This document shows, piece by piece, positions 23,626 to 34,620 of a stretch of DNA of 64,000 bases. This DNA comes from Topomyia yanbarensis (lineage: Eukaryota > Arthropoda > Insecta > Diptera > Culicidae): contig NC_080672.1 in NCBI RefSeq assembly GCF_030247195.1, forward strand, positions 3,968,001-4,032,000, in the 5' to 3' direction. Within the stretch, counting starts at the first letter, position 1; the number at the start of each line of letters is the position of its first letter. The notes beneath the pieces are model-generated. The model had not been told where the DNA came from and made no database searches. It was given only the letters and a program-made list of their open reading frames with translations. A program made the position numbers and the translations under genes.

Positions 23626-24217
23626 ATGCGCATTACCCGAATCAAATCACAACGCATATCCCCTTGAAACGTAGACACTTGTGGGATAATAGTATGTAGC
23701 TACCTTCCTTAGTCTGTACTGCTCAACAAGACTGGCCTTTTTCCGAATGTCCTTTAACGAGAAGAATAAAGGTAAAAGGAATCCAAACTAAGGTAATCTG
23801 GAATGATTTTTCAAATAAAACACTCAGGAGTTTCCGTGTTTTTTTCACCAGAAAATACGAGGAGTGATTTCCGCTCTTCATCGAACGGAGGGTCTCTATT
23901 GAACTTAAATTATCTGTAATGATGAACTAAAACTTAGCTAAATTACGGCTAATTTTGAGATAAAAACGGTAAAGCAGTAAATTTTGAATGAATTTGCCGA
24001 AGCTAGTGGACTCGTCGAGTTTTGACACGTCTGAGCACCTTACCATATTCTTGAGGCTTCTTGAAATCAGTTAACGATAGATGTTTAAAGGCGATGGACA
24101 ATTTTTTCAGGAGATTATATGTGCGGGGCGGTCAACAACCATTCGTATTCTTCGAGGTTTTCACTTTGCGCTCTAGGCCCGCATATAAATGAATTCTCCT
24201 GAAAAAGGCTAGCGGGT
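23626..24217. other. No recognised feature
   Basis: About 590 bp of AT-rich DNA between two I-clade LINE fragments on opposite strands. Nothing recognised. Confidence 0.45.
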
Positions 24218-24694
24218 GAAATGGATGTCGAACAAGATTCGTCATCGATGAGAGTCCAATTCTCTTTCAAAAAATCATACGCATTTAACTGTGTCGGGCC
24301 ACGTCCGATCTTCTTTCGAGTCAAAGATCAGTACTCTAAAGCTTTCGAAAACTTCGAAGCAACTGACAAGTTTTATCTGAAGGGCTACCGTGTCTACATA
24401 TCTGTTCATATAGTTAAAATCGACGGTGTGGTCACTGAATCGATCTGGGGTGAATAATTGTTTCAGGGACCCGTTTCTCCTGTAAGTGAGATTTTGAAAG
24501 ATCGCACAGGATGGGATGAAATTGTATGTCCCTTCAAACTCGTATCACGCCTGCGATTGTGTTGCCAGATTAAATTTTCTCCGACAAGGTTCGTCTGTGT
24601 GTTCGTGCCGCGTGTCATGTTTTGCACTAAATACCAGAAAACGATCCCCTTGTTAGAACATCTATTACCACATCTAAAAATTGTTGGAAAATGA
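24218..24694 (+). pseudogene. ORF1 (gag) fragment of an I-clade LINE
   Basis: Frame 24221-24457 starts MDVEQDSSSMRVQF and includes GPRPIFFRVKD and HIVKIDGVVTES. Frame 24458-24694 continues after a stop with FQGPVSPVSEIL and CVFVPRVMFCTKYQK. These line up with ORF1 of the full-length element in this window (GPWIVFIRRK, EIEIDGVITES, RLFIPRVMNCLNCK). The fragment stops at the first zinc-knuckle Cys pair, where even the second Cys is lost, and about 30 residues are missing internally. It is an old plus-strand relic. Confidence 0.7.
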
Positions 24695-24851
24695 GATTCC
24701 TTGTAAAAGCTATCTTTGTTTTTGGAGACCAGCTCGAGTTTTCTTCACGATGATAAACGACATAACTTTCTTTAGGACTGGTGGTATCCAACGGGGAAAA
24801 ACGATCGGAAATGGTTAGTGAAGCTAAGCAATCATGTGAAAAAATTCACCA

Positions 24852-24924
24852 CCCAGAGGCGAGACTCGAACCCGCAACCTTTGAGACTCCGGCCCAATGC
24901 ACTAACCCTTATGCTATCCCTGGG
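24852..24924 (-). ncRNA. tRNA-like SINE head, unit A
   Basis: Read on the minus strand it folds as a complete cloverleaf: acceptor CCCAGGG with CTCTGGG, D stem GCAT/GTGC, anticodon stem TTGGG/CTCAA, T stem GCGGG/CTCGC. The anticodon position reads GGA (serine), but the variable loop is only 5 bases and the base before the anticodon is C rather than the usual U. The B box is GGTTCGAGTCT. This is best read as a Pol III promoter-bearing SINE head. Confidence 0.6.
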
Positions 24925-25349
24925 TATGGTGACATCCCAGAAAGAACATATGATTATCCCACTGGCGACGGTGATCGTACCCTGTCTGCAAAGCGAGGAA
25001 TCACACACAACAGCAGCTGATCACCCCAACACATTTGATCTATTTAATTTCCCCGCTAGATACCAAGGCCCGGGTTTTTATAATCGTCTGATGTCTAATT
25101 TTTAGTTCATTACCCATCGTACTTCGGTGGGTGACAGAGCTAATGAAGACTGTCGATTTCTGGTCCCTTGCCCAGTGAACAGAGGTATGACGGGAGCGAA
25201 CCCGCCCGTTCGAATTAAACTAATAATTCAATTTTTTTGGTCTTTTGGCTTAAGTGCCAATACCTTATTTAGGACTGGTGGTATCCAACGGGGAAAAACG
25301 ATCGGAAATGGTGAGTGAAGCTAAGCAATCATGTGAAAAAAATTCACCA

Positions 25350-25422
25350 CCCAGAGGCGAGACTCGAACCCGCAACCTTTGAGACTCCGGCCCAATGCAC
25401 TAACCCTTATGCTATCCCTGGG
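25350..25422 (-). ncRNA. tRNA-like SINE head, unit B
   Basis: The sequence is identical to unit A over the cloverleaf. It lies 0.5 kb downstream in the same orientation and forms one arm of the internal inverted repeat. Confidence 0.6.
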
Positions 25423-25699
25423 TATGGTGACATCCCAGAAAGAACATATGATTATCCCACTGGCGACGGTGATCGTACCCTGTGCTCTGTCACCCACCGA
25501 AGTACGATGGGTAATGAACTAAAAATTAGACATCAGACGATTATAAAAACCCGGGCCTTGGTATCTAGCGGGGAAATTAAATAGATCAAATGTGTTGGGG
25601 TGATCAGCTGCTGTTGTGTGTGATTCCTCGCTTTGCAGACAGGGTACGATCACCGTCGCCAGTGGGATAATCATATGTTCTTTCTGGGATGTCACCATA

Positions 25700-25772
25700 C
25701 CCAGGGATAGCATAAGGGTTATTGCATTGGGCCGGAGTCTCAAAGGTTGCGGGTTCGAGTCTCGCCTCTGGG
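25700..25772 (+). ncRNA. tRNA-like SINE head, unit C
   Basis: Same cloverleaf on the plus strand, with one difference from A and B (ATTGCATT where they imply AGTGCATT), which breaks one D-stem pair. It is the partner arm of unit B. Confidence 0.6.
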
Positions 25773-25959
25773 TGGTGAATTTTTTTCACATGATTGCTTA
25801 GCTTCACTCACCATTTCCGATCGTTTTTCCCCGTTGGATACCACCAGTCCTAAATAAGGTATTGGCACTTAAGCCAAAAGACCAAAAAAATTGAATTATT
25901 AGTATAACTTTCTTCACGATCAGCATTAAAGATTAAAGATTAATTAATTAATGGCCAAC

Positions 25960-26170
25960 TTTCGAGTTTCTGTGAAGTGACCTTCTGAAGATAAAAATAC
26001 AACTTAGGCTTACGGAAGTCGCGTACCATCAGTATCATTCTCTTCGCAATGCAGTATTAATGTCATTCAACACGTTAGCGCAAGACGAAATATTCGTTTA
26101 AAACAAATTTAAACACGTAGTTGAATGTGACGACAAGCAACAGACAATCTACATGGAAGCTTCCAAAAGT
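25960..26170 (+). pseudogene. ORF1 fragment of a LOA-type LINE
   Basis: DNA from about 25970 to 26140 aligns with 3712-3870, the ORF1 start of the LOA-type element. Shared landmarks are ACAACTTAGG/GCAGCTTAGG, TCGCAATG(C/T)AGTA, TCATTCAACACGTTA and the TGAA..GTGA block. It is several tens of percent diverged with indels and has no usable frame. Confidence 0.6.
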
Positions 26171-27201
26171 GACTTCAACACTTCATCATGTCTCACGAAG
26201 TCTCGATACTTTCTTTACTGATTTTGGTATCTTCCACTAGGTTGTCTTAGACTGGTACAGAAGCAATTATCTTATTTTTTCAATTTTTTAGGGCCGTCAT
26301 GAAGGCAACCGTTTGTAAAAGCCCAAAAAGAAATTAAAAATGCCCTTGTGAAAGTGTGATTGAAAATATCTACACAAATCGACCATATCTTTGCCCTAAA
26401 TCAGATAGACGATAGATATTTGAAGAACCTCAGACATTTGGTGACCTTTGTGTGTTTTTTCCAATTGGTACCAATACTTTTGCTAAGAAAAACATTGTTG
26501 TAAATGCATTGTTCTCAATCAAATTCTAGCAACGTGCACTTAATATGTTCTCTACTCCGACTATTTTACGTAACTGACAGTTAAATTAATTGTACCGCTC
26601 ATATTATTAGATTCGAGTAATTTCGATGCTTCGTTAAGGAAGCATTTTTAATCAAACTTTACACATCAATTAAGCTATTAAACATTTGTACTTTCTAGTG
26701 ATGAAAATGATAATTATTGTTACTATTAAAATTTAGTTTCCGTCGGTCCCTTTCCGCACCGGGTACCTATCATCGACACCATCTAAACCCTTGGCTTGTC
26801 AATTAATCACCGGTGTCGTCTACGATACACCAATTTGTCGATTAGGAAGAGTGCTTAAAATGTACATGTTCGTTCTGCACGCCTCTCCGAACCAGTTGCA
26901 ATCAGGGATGTAATGCACCTCAGAGCAAATAAAGAGAAGAATAAAAACGCTCTTTGAACTTTTCATGCAAGTCACCGCTCATCTCTTTCACAATAAACCT
27001 CTTCACTCCGATGTGTTTTGCTCCCATCTGTGCATTCTACTCCATGGCTGCACACCTCAAAGAGTAGAAATAAAGAGGTTCTATACTGTGAATCTTGGTC
27101 CCACGTACGCTGAAACAGAGAAGGCAACCAAAAAACATTTTAAAAACGTTCATCCGATCAATCTTGATCTGAAGTGTAGTTTGATTCGCCTTCCTACCTG
27201 C
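26171..27201. other. No recognised feature
   Basis: AT-rich DNA up to the next hAT-type insertion. The 101 codon frame at 26965-27270 runs into that insertion and shows no domain. Confidence 0.45.
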
Positions 27202-27209
27202 CTGCCAGT

Positions 27210-28670
27210 TAGGGCATTGCAAAAAAATTTTTTTTTTGAATTCTCAAAGGCCCCCCCTCTTATATTGTGACAAATGTCAAAGTAAGCTCAAATGCCAAAT
27301 TTCACATCATTTGGAAAGTTTTAGACCCCCGCCCACTTCGCTTGAAATTTTTTGAAAATGGTGGTATGGGAAAATATGGAGGAAAAATACATGAAATGCT
27401 ATAACTTTTAAAGTAGCAATCAGAAAATTACAGTTTATACCTCTTTTGAAAGGAAATAATCTAAGTATTTGAATGAAGATATATTCGTTTCTTGAAAAAT
27501 ACGGGAAAGTGGGGTACTGGGTCATTTTGGCCCCAAAATCCCCTATTTTTAATGATTTTTCTGCTCCGTGTGGCAAATCATACATATTTTGTAGTTTTTC
27601 TAATGTGAAAAAATCTCAAAAATCGAACGGAACCCTTTTGACCTTAGTTCGAATACGAGAAGTTGGGGTTATAGGGCTTTTTGTCAATCATATTAAATTT
27701 TATCATTTTCTCATACATATATCTCTATTATTCTTCAATCAATTTTCATAAAATGTAACTTATTGAACGTGTAAAATTCTGAGGAATAAAACAAAAATAA
27801 AAACGTTAAAGGTAAAACTCAGAAACATCAAACTTTTTGATATTTACTCTACAAATCTCATTTTTTACATTATTTGTCCTAATACCTCAACTTCCCCTAT
27901 TTTTCCAGTTATGAAACTTTTCTCATGTGATCCCTAAGCATATTTTACACTAAAAGTAGTAAATTAAATAAGAATTTTGTTGTTAAATGGAGTTAATATG
28001 TGCGATTTTATGGTAAAAATGTGAAATCGACACTATATGTCAGATAATTTGATGTTCCTGAATTTTACCGGTAACGAATCTATTTTTGTTATAATCCTAA
28101 GGATTTTCCACGTTCAACAAGGTATAGTTTATGAAAATTGAGTGAAGAATGATAGAGATATATTCACGAGAAAATGATGAAGTTTAATATGAATGTCAAA
28201 AGGCCATTTAACCCCAACTTCTCGTATTCGGACTAAGGTCAAAAGGGTTCCGTTCGATTTCTGAGATTTTTTTACATTAGAAAAACTATAAAATATGTAT
28301 TATTTGCATCACGGAGCAGAAAAATCATTAAAAATAGGGGATTTTGGGGCCAAAATGACCCAGTACCCCACTTTCCCGTATTTTTCTGGGAACAAATATA
28401 TCTCCATTCAAATACTAAGATTATTTTCTTCCAAAAGAGGTATAAATTTTAATTTTCTGATTGCTACTTCAAAAGTTATAGCATTTAATGTATTTTTCCT
28501 CCATATTTTCCCATAGAACCAATTTCAAAAAAATTCAAGCGAAGTGGGCGGGGGTCTAAAATTGTCCAAATGATGTGAAATTTGGCATCTGAGCTTACTT
28601 TGACATTTGTCACAATATGAGAGGGGGGGCCTTTGAGAATTCAAAAAAAAATTTTTTTTGCAATGCCCTA
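27210..28670. mobile_element. hAT-type foldback element with perfect 8 bp TSD
   Basis: CTGCCAGT flanks the element at 27202-27209 and 28671-28678. Ends are TAGGGCATTGCAAAAAAA and its complement. The inverted arms continue inward for about 560 bp each (27210-27770 and 28108-28670), about 88-90 percent alike, with a 330 bp centre. Both arms contain GTGGGGTACTGGGTCATTTT and CCCCCGCCCACTTCGCTTGAA. No transposase is present. The 8 bp duplication supports a hAT-type transposase. Short frames in the arms mirror each other and are not genes. Confidence 0.85.
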
Positions 28671-28678
28671 CTGCCAGT

Positions 28679-29790
28679 GAGGGACGCACAAAAAAGTAGC
28701 TCTTCAAGGTGCAGCTCTTGGTGCACAGATCTTTCTCTTTTTTATATACAAGTTTCTCTTTGTACGGTCGTTCTGTACATCGCAGTATTTTCGTGTTGCT
28801 TTATCTTTCATCGGTGTATTTCGTTCTTTGTACACATTGTGTGAGCAAATAATAAACCTGGTTACAATAGTTGAAAGCACCAAACATTTATCGAAATTTA
28901 TAACAAAGTTCTACCTCACCGACAATTCAAGCAAGAAGAGACAAGCTTCAAAGGCTTCAATATTCGGTCATCTGTAAGCAAAGTGGTATATTGATTGAAA
29001 AAAATGTAGCTGTTTCGAAAGCTGACAGTTGAAATCAAAAAGTTGAGAAAAGTACCGAACGAAACAGTGTAATTAATGTAAGTCCCATTGTTTAAGTTCT
29101 TAAATACACCCACGACATCATAATGTTTGGATCACAAACAAAACATATAACAAAACACAAACATGAACATCGACAAGTTTGCACCCGTGTACAAAATTTC
29201 GTGCACGCGTTCAACCTCAAACATGCTTTGCCTTTCTGGTTTGCTTCGAACACCGAACCCAAGCGAACGATGTGCAAACTTAGGTTTAAACACCGTGTGC
29301 GCACACAAGAAGAGCAAACACAAAACAGAATGAGTCAATGCTAGCGATGATGAGTGAGAGAAAGAGAAAACTAGTGTTAAGATTCTGTGTGTGTGTGTGC
29401 GAACACAGCGTACGTGCATGGGGTTTGGATGTGCAGGCGCGCACGTGCACGTGTTTTGGGACGCATTAGCGCGTTCGAGCTTGCACACGAAATGTGGGTA
29501 TAAGATGAGCACAGAACGAGAGCGAACATAGTGTTTGATGTTCGTTTGGGAAGACTATTTAGATATATTTAATTAATATTCGGATAATTATAGTGATGTA
29601 GTCAGATGAATCCTAGACATTGCTGCAGTTTGTATTGAGTATGTTTATAAAAAAGAGATATTTAGTAGATTTATAACTAAGTCAAGAGTAAAATACGAAG
29701 TTAAAACTGATAGAATACGCCACATAGGTAGTTGTTAAGTCTATTACACTGTACGCAGCTTACCTGTGTTTGAACTTCCACCATCGCATA
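28679..29790. other. No gene recognised; GT-rich simple sequence
   Basis: A short (GT)n run lies at about 29387-29400 inside a purine/pyrimidine-biased stretch rich in GTGC and CACAAAC motifs (29130-29520). Open frames here (minus 29132-29512) reflect that bias. Confidence 0.45.
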
Positions 29791-30044
29791 TAGGAGACCA
29801 TTCATAAATCACGTAATGCTTTCAGGGGAGGGAGGGAGTATAACAAAATGTGACATGTTGCGACATATAGGGGAGGGGAAGTAAGCTGAACTGTTACGTG
29901 ACTTGTTTTTAGTGACGACATTTTTTTTAACGAATTTGTTACGCAAAAGAAAGGGGGAGGGGTAAAGATATTTGTGACAATTCATTACATGGGGGAGTCC
30001 ATTTTGGGCAATTTTCGAGCTACTTTATATATGAATGATCTCTA
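29791..30044. mobile_element. MITE with ATTCATA-type ends
   Basis: The left end TAGGAGACCATTCATAAAT and the complement of the right end (TAGAGATCATTCATATAT) are inverted repeats. The interior has G-rich blocks (GGGGAGGG) and ACGTAATG/ACGTGAC motifs. It is about 254 bp and related in style to the element at 35671-35977. Non-coding. Confidence 0.65.
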
Positions 30045-30186
30045 GACGGTTAAGCCCTTTACCACAATCGGTCAGATTGGTCAGGATCTATTCAAGTCAT
30101 CTTACATTTGTCGGCTGTAATTCGATATTCACAAAAACTTATATCTGGAGTCAAAATCTCAGGTGTTGCAAGTTGTAAAAATATTA

Positions 30187-30266
30187 GTTAATACCTGTTC
30201 AATCATAGAAGCCCCTTAGCTCAGTAGTGCTCAGAAGCTTCGAGTGTTCTGAAGACGGCCCTAGTC
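30187..30266 (+). repeat. Direct repeat, copy 1
   Basis: About 80 bp starting GTTAATACCTGTTCAAT and running through CTCAGTAGTGC to GACGGCCCT. It recurs at 30772-30850 in the same orientation at about 75 percent identity. It includes an A-box-like TTAGCTCAGTAG, but no B box follows. It may be part of a dispersed element repeated in the locus. Confidence 0.5.
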
Positions 30267-30771
30267 AAGACAACGTTCAAGTGATGGGCGGTAAACTAGC
30301 TCCGCTGCATCATTCCTCCTTGGCTAAGACTCTCTTCGTTCTCAAACAACGTCATGCAACTATGAAGGTCAGATTATCTCATGTCAATTTAATTTACTGC
30401 TAAACAGTAAACATGCCGTGCAATATATTTTCTTTCCAGCCTTCAAATGTCCTGTGATCTTTCCAACTGCCACTTTTTAAAAATGGGGATTGAAATGGGA
30501 TTGAAACACGAATCTTTTCTGTGCTATGATGCTTTATCAATTTAATAGATAGAAACTCTGCCTTAGAATGCCCGGGATTTTGAATGTTTTAGGGAATACT
30601 GCGCATAACAGAGTCACTTGCCATACAATTTTTGCATCAAATCAGATCATCTGGTGTGTGTATTGCCACCTGGTGGGCGAATTTATAACCTTGTTTTTTA
30701 TTCATATATTTGGCCTATAATGTTCAAATTTGGAATAACCTTGATTGGCGTGGATAACTATACTATACATC

Positions 30772-30850
30772 GTTTAACACCTGTTCAATGATACGGGCCC
30801 CTCAGTTCAATAGTGCCCAAGGCGCACAAGTGGCCGTAAGACGACCCTGA
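30772..30850 (+). repeat. Direct repeat, copy 2
   Basis: Partner of 30187-30266 (GTTTAACACCTGTTCAAT ... AATAGTGCCC ... GACGACCCT). The intervening 500 bp shows no further clear match. Confidence 0.5.
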
Positions 30851-31410
30851 TGGGTCTGCCTCCGAATTCGCATGAACTTTGCACAATTAGAAATGTATTC
30901 GGCCATGATGAAGCGAGGACTTGGAAAAAGTAAAAGAATGCAAATAATATGCTTGGGAAGTGGAATAAAATTAAGCAGAGGTTCGAAAAGGCAAGCTCTT
31001 ATGGGTAAAGGGAAAAGCTAAAGTATCGGAAATTTAACTAAACAACCTACAGCAATTGGTTTACTTTTTAAAAACTATGTACGAAACTTGCCTTCAAACT
31101 CGGTTTTAAATAATAAATACAACTGATTTGGTAGTATAATTACTATTGCAATTATCAAAGTCGTACTGTGCTCTTCTGGCGCTCTTGGCGGAGTCTCAGT
31201 GTTGCGCCCTTTGCGTGTCTACTCTAGCTTTCTTTTTCAATTCAACTTTTGAACAATAATTTAGAGTGTACGTCGAAATGACACATTTTTCCTGACTTAT
31301 TTAATGATCCTCCCTGAGTTTATGAAGCAGTTCTATATTGCAGCGTTTGTGAAAGTACATTAAAAATGTAGCTTTCTGTTTCCTCATTTATAGATAATCT
31401 AAAAATATCG

Positions 31411-31510
31411 TAGGCCGATTTCTTCACTCTCGCTTAACTTTTAAACCAGGTTCACCAGTACGTTTGAACCTGGCTTAAGCGTTAAGCGAGTGTGAAGAAA
31501 TCGGCCCTTA
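31411..31510. mobile_element. 100 bp near-palindromic MITE
   Basis: The left half GGCCGATTTCTTCAC...CTCGCTTAA is mirrored by TTAAGCGAG...GTGAAGAAATCGGCC on the right, with inner arms around CCAGGTTCA and TGAACCTGG. The whole unit folds into one hairpin with a loop of about 10 bases. A flanking TA/TTA suggests a TA-targeting transposase, but that is not certain. Confidence 0.75.
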
Positions 31511-31699
31511 CTGACTTAATAAGACAGTTTCGGTTTAAACCAGGAGAATGACATCCCTTGCAGACGCGTGCAGGCTTTTTATTTACTCAAACAATGTGCT
31601 CAGACGGAAATTGAACAGAATGAACTAATTTTTATTCAATTTCGAAGTATGTATAGCGTTTAAAAATATGTCGAAGCTAATATTCATAAAATCTCCTCC

Positions 31700-31870
31700 A
31701 ACTCCATTTGAAATCATACACGTTGAAATCGCTTGGACCATATCTGATCTTTTTTCAGATCAAAGATAAACCGCTAAGTATTCCGAATATTTCGAAAGAA
31801 CTGACGCAGAAATTTTCAGGCGCAGAAATATTCAATCGTTACAGACAGAGAAAGTTCGCCCAGATAAGCT
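31700..31870 (+). pseudogene. I-clade LINE ORF1 fragment, 5' part
   Basis: One plus frame reads LGPYLIFFQIKD, then SIPNISKELTQKFSGAEIF. This matches ORF1 of the full-length element (TGPWIVFIRRKVK, IIQISKDLTSRFSDVKEI). It ends near 31870. The next part of the same protein resumes at about 34360, which suggests a single gag split by later insertions. Confidence 0.55.
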
Positions 31871-32514
31871 CATAATTGTGCCTATCTAAAGCAAGCAAAT
31901 GACCCCAGCAAACCATCAATCGTATAACAATGTAGAAAAAGACTCGTAAAGATATCTACAAAAAGTCAAAATCGTTATGACAGTCGATTTTAGTCTGCAG
32001 AAATTGATTAGTAATCGCTTATTAATAAAAACATGATTTGAATACGACCTTTCATTCGAAATCGCATGGATGTTCTAGTTAAATCGTGTTCGATCGGAGT
32101 TGGTCGTAGAGCACTGGCAAACTTATATTCATATAGCTACAAATATTTAAAGCATAAAAATTCGTATTTTTGCTCACATTTGATCGTATTTTACTTCGAT
32201 CAATGTCGGATTAATAACTTAACAAAGTCATTGTGGTCGTTCCTATGTGTAGCAATAGTCAATAAGCAACATAAACATATCTACGACTTCGATATACATC
32301 ATAATGACTTCAAAAAGTTAGAGACGACTTAATATATCACAACATATAAGAAACCAGATTTCGCGAAATTACTTACGACTTTTCTTATATCTTTAAAATG
32401 AGATTGCTGCATATATGTTTATCGGAATAGGGTTTCTCTACTTAAAGATATGATATGATTACGAAATATTGCTACGATTATAACAATTAAAATAATTCTG
32501 TGTAGTAAGTCCTG

Positions 32515-32610
32515 TCATACAATCCAAATGTCGTAAGTTCGAATTCCACTTTAGCATGAGAGGGGGAGACCTCAATGGGTTGGATTTTTGGCTCCGATTC
32601 ACAACCGACA
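32515..32610 (+). ncRNA. Possible SINE fragment with Pol III B box
   Basis: AAGTTCGAATTCC near 32540 matches a B box (GGTTCGANTCC) with one or two changes. It is followed by a G-rich GAGAGGGGGAGACC stretch and a conserved-looking body. No convincing A box lies at the right distance. It could be the 3' part of a tRNA-derived SINE. Confidence 0.3.
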
Positions 32611-32763
32611 TTCGTTTTTTTGAGATGATTATGTGCCTGTTAACTGTTTTTAGTTTTTGATCTTCTTTACCGACGAATGAGAGTTAATCGTATATCGTGT
32701 TCCGGAATCGTATACTAGTTACGGATATCGCATATAATGTGAGATTGTTTCGCATATACAATA

Positions 32764-34170
32764 GGGTGGCACGAGGATGTATGAAAAAAATTGAATACCG
32801 CAGAACCAAGTTAGAAAAATTCGTAATTCTTCAACGAACTCCTACGCCAAATCTGAATCAAATCTGTTGGAGCATGTTTTAGCACAAATGATTCTAAGTT
32901 TGTATAGAGTTTACTATGAGAAAATAATACATTTTCATTAAATTCATAAATATGCCGCCAGGTGCACCTGAAAAATATATTGTATGCTACATTCTATAGA
33001 TTCAGTCAAGTAGAACAACTTCTTCTAAAGACAGTTCATAGCTATGACAACTGGTTCATGAGTTATTGCAAAATTAAACTTTCGTTGCCCTGCAGGTTAT
33101 GAAAATTGTACTGTCTCTGGCTACCCGGCGATCTGAACCTTCAATCAAGTGAACCTTGACGTATTTGTTGTGATCACCAGTTTTACCATTGGTGCAAAGC
33201 GGAAATATAGTCCAGATGGTATCGTCCGAAACATGTGATCTAAAGGACTTGGGATCGAATTATGTAATAGAATTATTTTTTATGTATTTTTTTGTACAAT
33301 AATATACATTGAGCAAATTAAAATTGAAACGAGCCAGAAGCGGGCAAGATTCCCGTTATTTTGAAGCTCATCCGATGTTCACCACATCCCTGTGGAGCTG
33401 GAACTGGAACAGCTATGGAGTGCCCCGTAAACTTAAGGTTAATTGAGTAAGCCGGGTAATATTTGCCACTATACGCCAGCAAGAGTGTCTCCGGCTATGA
33501 AGCACGATTTGATTTTAACCAAAACTTAACGAATCATCCATGGATTAAGATTGGAGTAGCTTCGTGAATATAACGTTAGAACATAAATTTACTAAAATAA
33601 AACAACACTCAGAAATAACGGTTACGATCTCCCTTATTACTTCATTTAAAACTAACAATTCTACATAATAACGTTCCCGCTTTACAGGCAACAAAAAAAA
33701 TTAAATATTAAAATTAAGAACCGAACTCGTGTCCTTCAGATCGTCTGTTTATGACGCTCGTATCTGAGCTATAAGACCGCCTATGTTGGTAGCTGCCTAA
33801 TTCGGTTTATTGCTAGCATATCACGGTTAACTTGATTGAAGTATCAGCCAGAGTATCCAGATAAATTCAATTTTTACCAACGATGTAGACACTTAAGCAT
33901 TGTATGAAGAATAATTTTTGAACCAGAAGTCGCAGCCTATCACACTCTTCGGGGAAGTTGTACACGGTACTCGCAAGAATACATAGGAACGTGTCTACGA
34001 AATATTAAATAATGTTGATCGTTTATCCATGTTAAATCACATACAAACTTTAAACCACTTGTGCTAAAATATAGTGCAACCTATAAAATCAACATTTTGC
34101 ATGGTTGAATGAGGTCGTATAGCGAGTAGTTTTAAATCGGTTCTACTGAATTCTAAAATTTGTGCCACCC
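32764..34170. mobile_element. TA-flanked inverted-repeat element (Tc1/mariner-like, non-autonomous)
   Basis: TA at 32762-32763 and 34171-34172 flanks ends GGGTGGCAC and GTGCCACCC. The inverted match continues inward about 140 bp, with ATTTTAGCACAAGTG-like and AAGTTTGTAT blocks in both arms. The 1.4 kb element has no transposase frame. A TA target and long inverted ends fit the Tc1/mariner/pogo group. It lies inside the gap between the two halves of the gag relic. Confidence 0.75.
33705..33790 (-). ncRNA. Degenerate tRNA-like segment
   Basis: Read on the minus strand: TATAGCTCAGATACGAGCG (A-box-like), a short arm around CAGACGATCTG, then ACGAGTTCGGTTCTT (B-box-like). The acceptor stem is poor. 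It is probably a decayed tRNA-derived SINE head carried inside the TA-flanked element. Confidence 0.35.
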
Positions 34171-34339
34171 TAATATACAATCTTAAATACATTCTCTAGA
34201 ATCGTTCTCATACTAGAAATTATCGCGTCTAACGTGTATATTATTGTCATAAATCATTCATTTCAATAGTATATCGCCTACAGTTTGGTGCGCATATGCC
34301 GATTTTCTGCATTTTATGCGACTTTTTAGTGGGATATCA

Positions 34340-34620
34340 ATACGTATTATTCAGTTGCAACTTGGATATACCATCAAAAAGGCTGGCTGGGACGTTACTG
34401 GCGACATTCCTTTCCACTACTGTGTCTACATGCCTTCTCACAAAGTTGAGATCGACGATGTGGTCACCGATTCGGGTGGATCTACTTATGCACGTTGTTG
34501 GCAATTTCAAGGGCCGCTTACTCCAGCGAACGAATATTTTGAATGACAATCGCACTGAACTGAACCAAATTGTGTGTCCATTCAAACTCGGTGTGATCTT
34601 TGTGTGGGACTACTTTGAGC
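34340..34620 (+). pseudogene. I-clade LINE ORF1 fragment, continuation
   Basis: Frame 34316-34546 contains VYMPSHKVEIDDVVTDS and FQGPLTPANEYFE, matching EYRAYIPSKEIEIDGVITES of the full-length ORF1 and FQGPVSPVSEIL of the 24.2 kb relic. A second frame continues to about 34620. It starts within about a dozen residues of where the 31700-31870 fragment stops. Confidence 0.6.

Larger units (their letters stand above)
24773..25903. mobile_element. Composite foldback of three tRNA-headed SINE-like units with 11 bp TSD
   Basis: ATAACTTTCTT flanks the block at 24762-24772 and 25904-25914. Inside, unit A (minus, from 24773) is followed by unit B (minus, from about 25230) and unit C (plus, to 25903). 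B and C form an almost perfect inverted repeat (25225-25480 with 25655-25903), and the tail of unit A recurs inverted at about 25486-25645. All share the start TAGGACTGGTGGTATCCAAC. Each has a 73 base tRNA-like segment annotated separately. Open frames here are fortuitous translations of the repeat. The arms are nearly identical, suggesting recent origin or gene conversion. Confidence 0.75.

Noticed and set aside
24781..25807. Six similar open frames (HHPEARLEPATFETP-type) as a protein family
   Set aside because: They are translations of the repeated SINE-like units, including the tRNA-like segment, on both strands.
29132..29512. Minus-strand 126 codon frame rich in Cys and His
   Set aside because: It crosses GT/CA simple sequence, and the composition reflects nucleotide bias.
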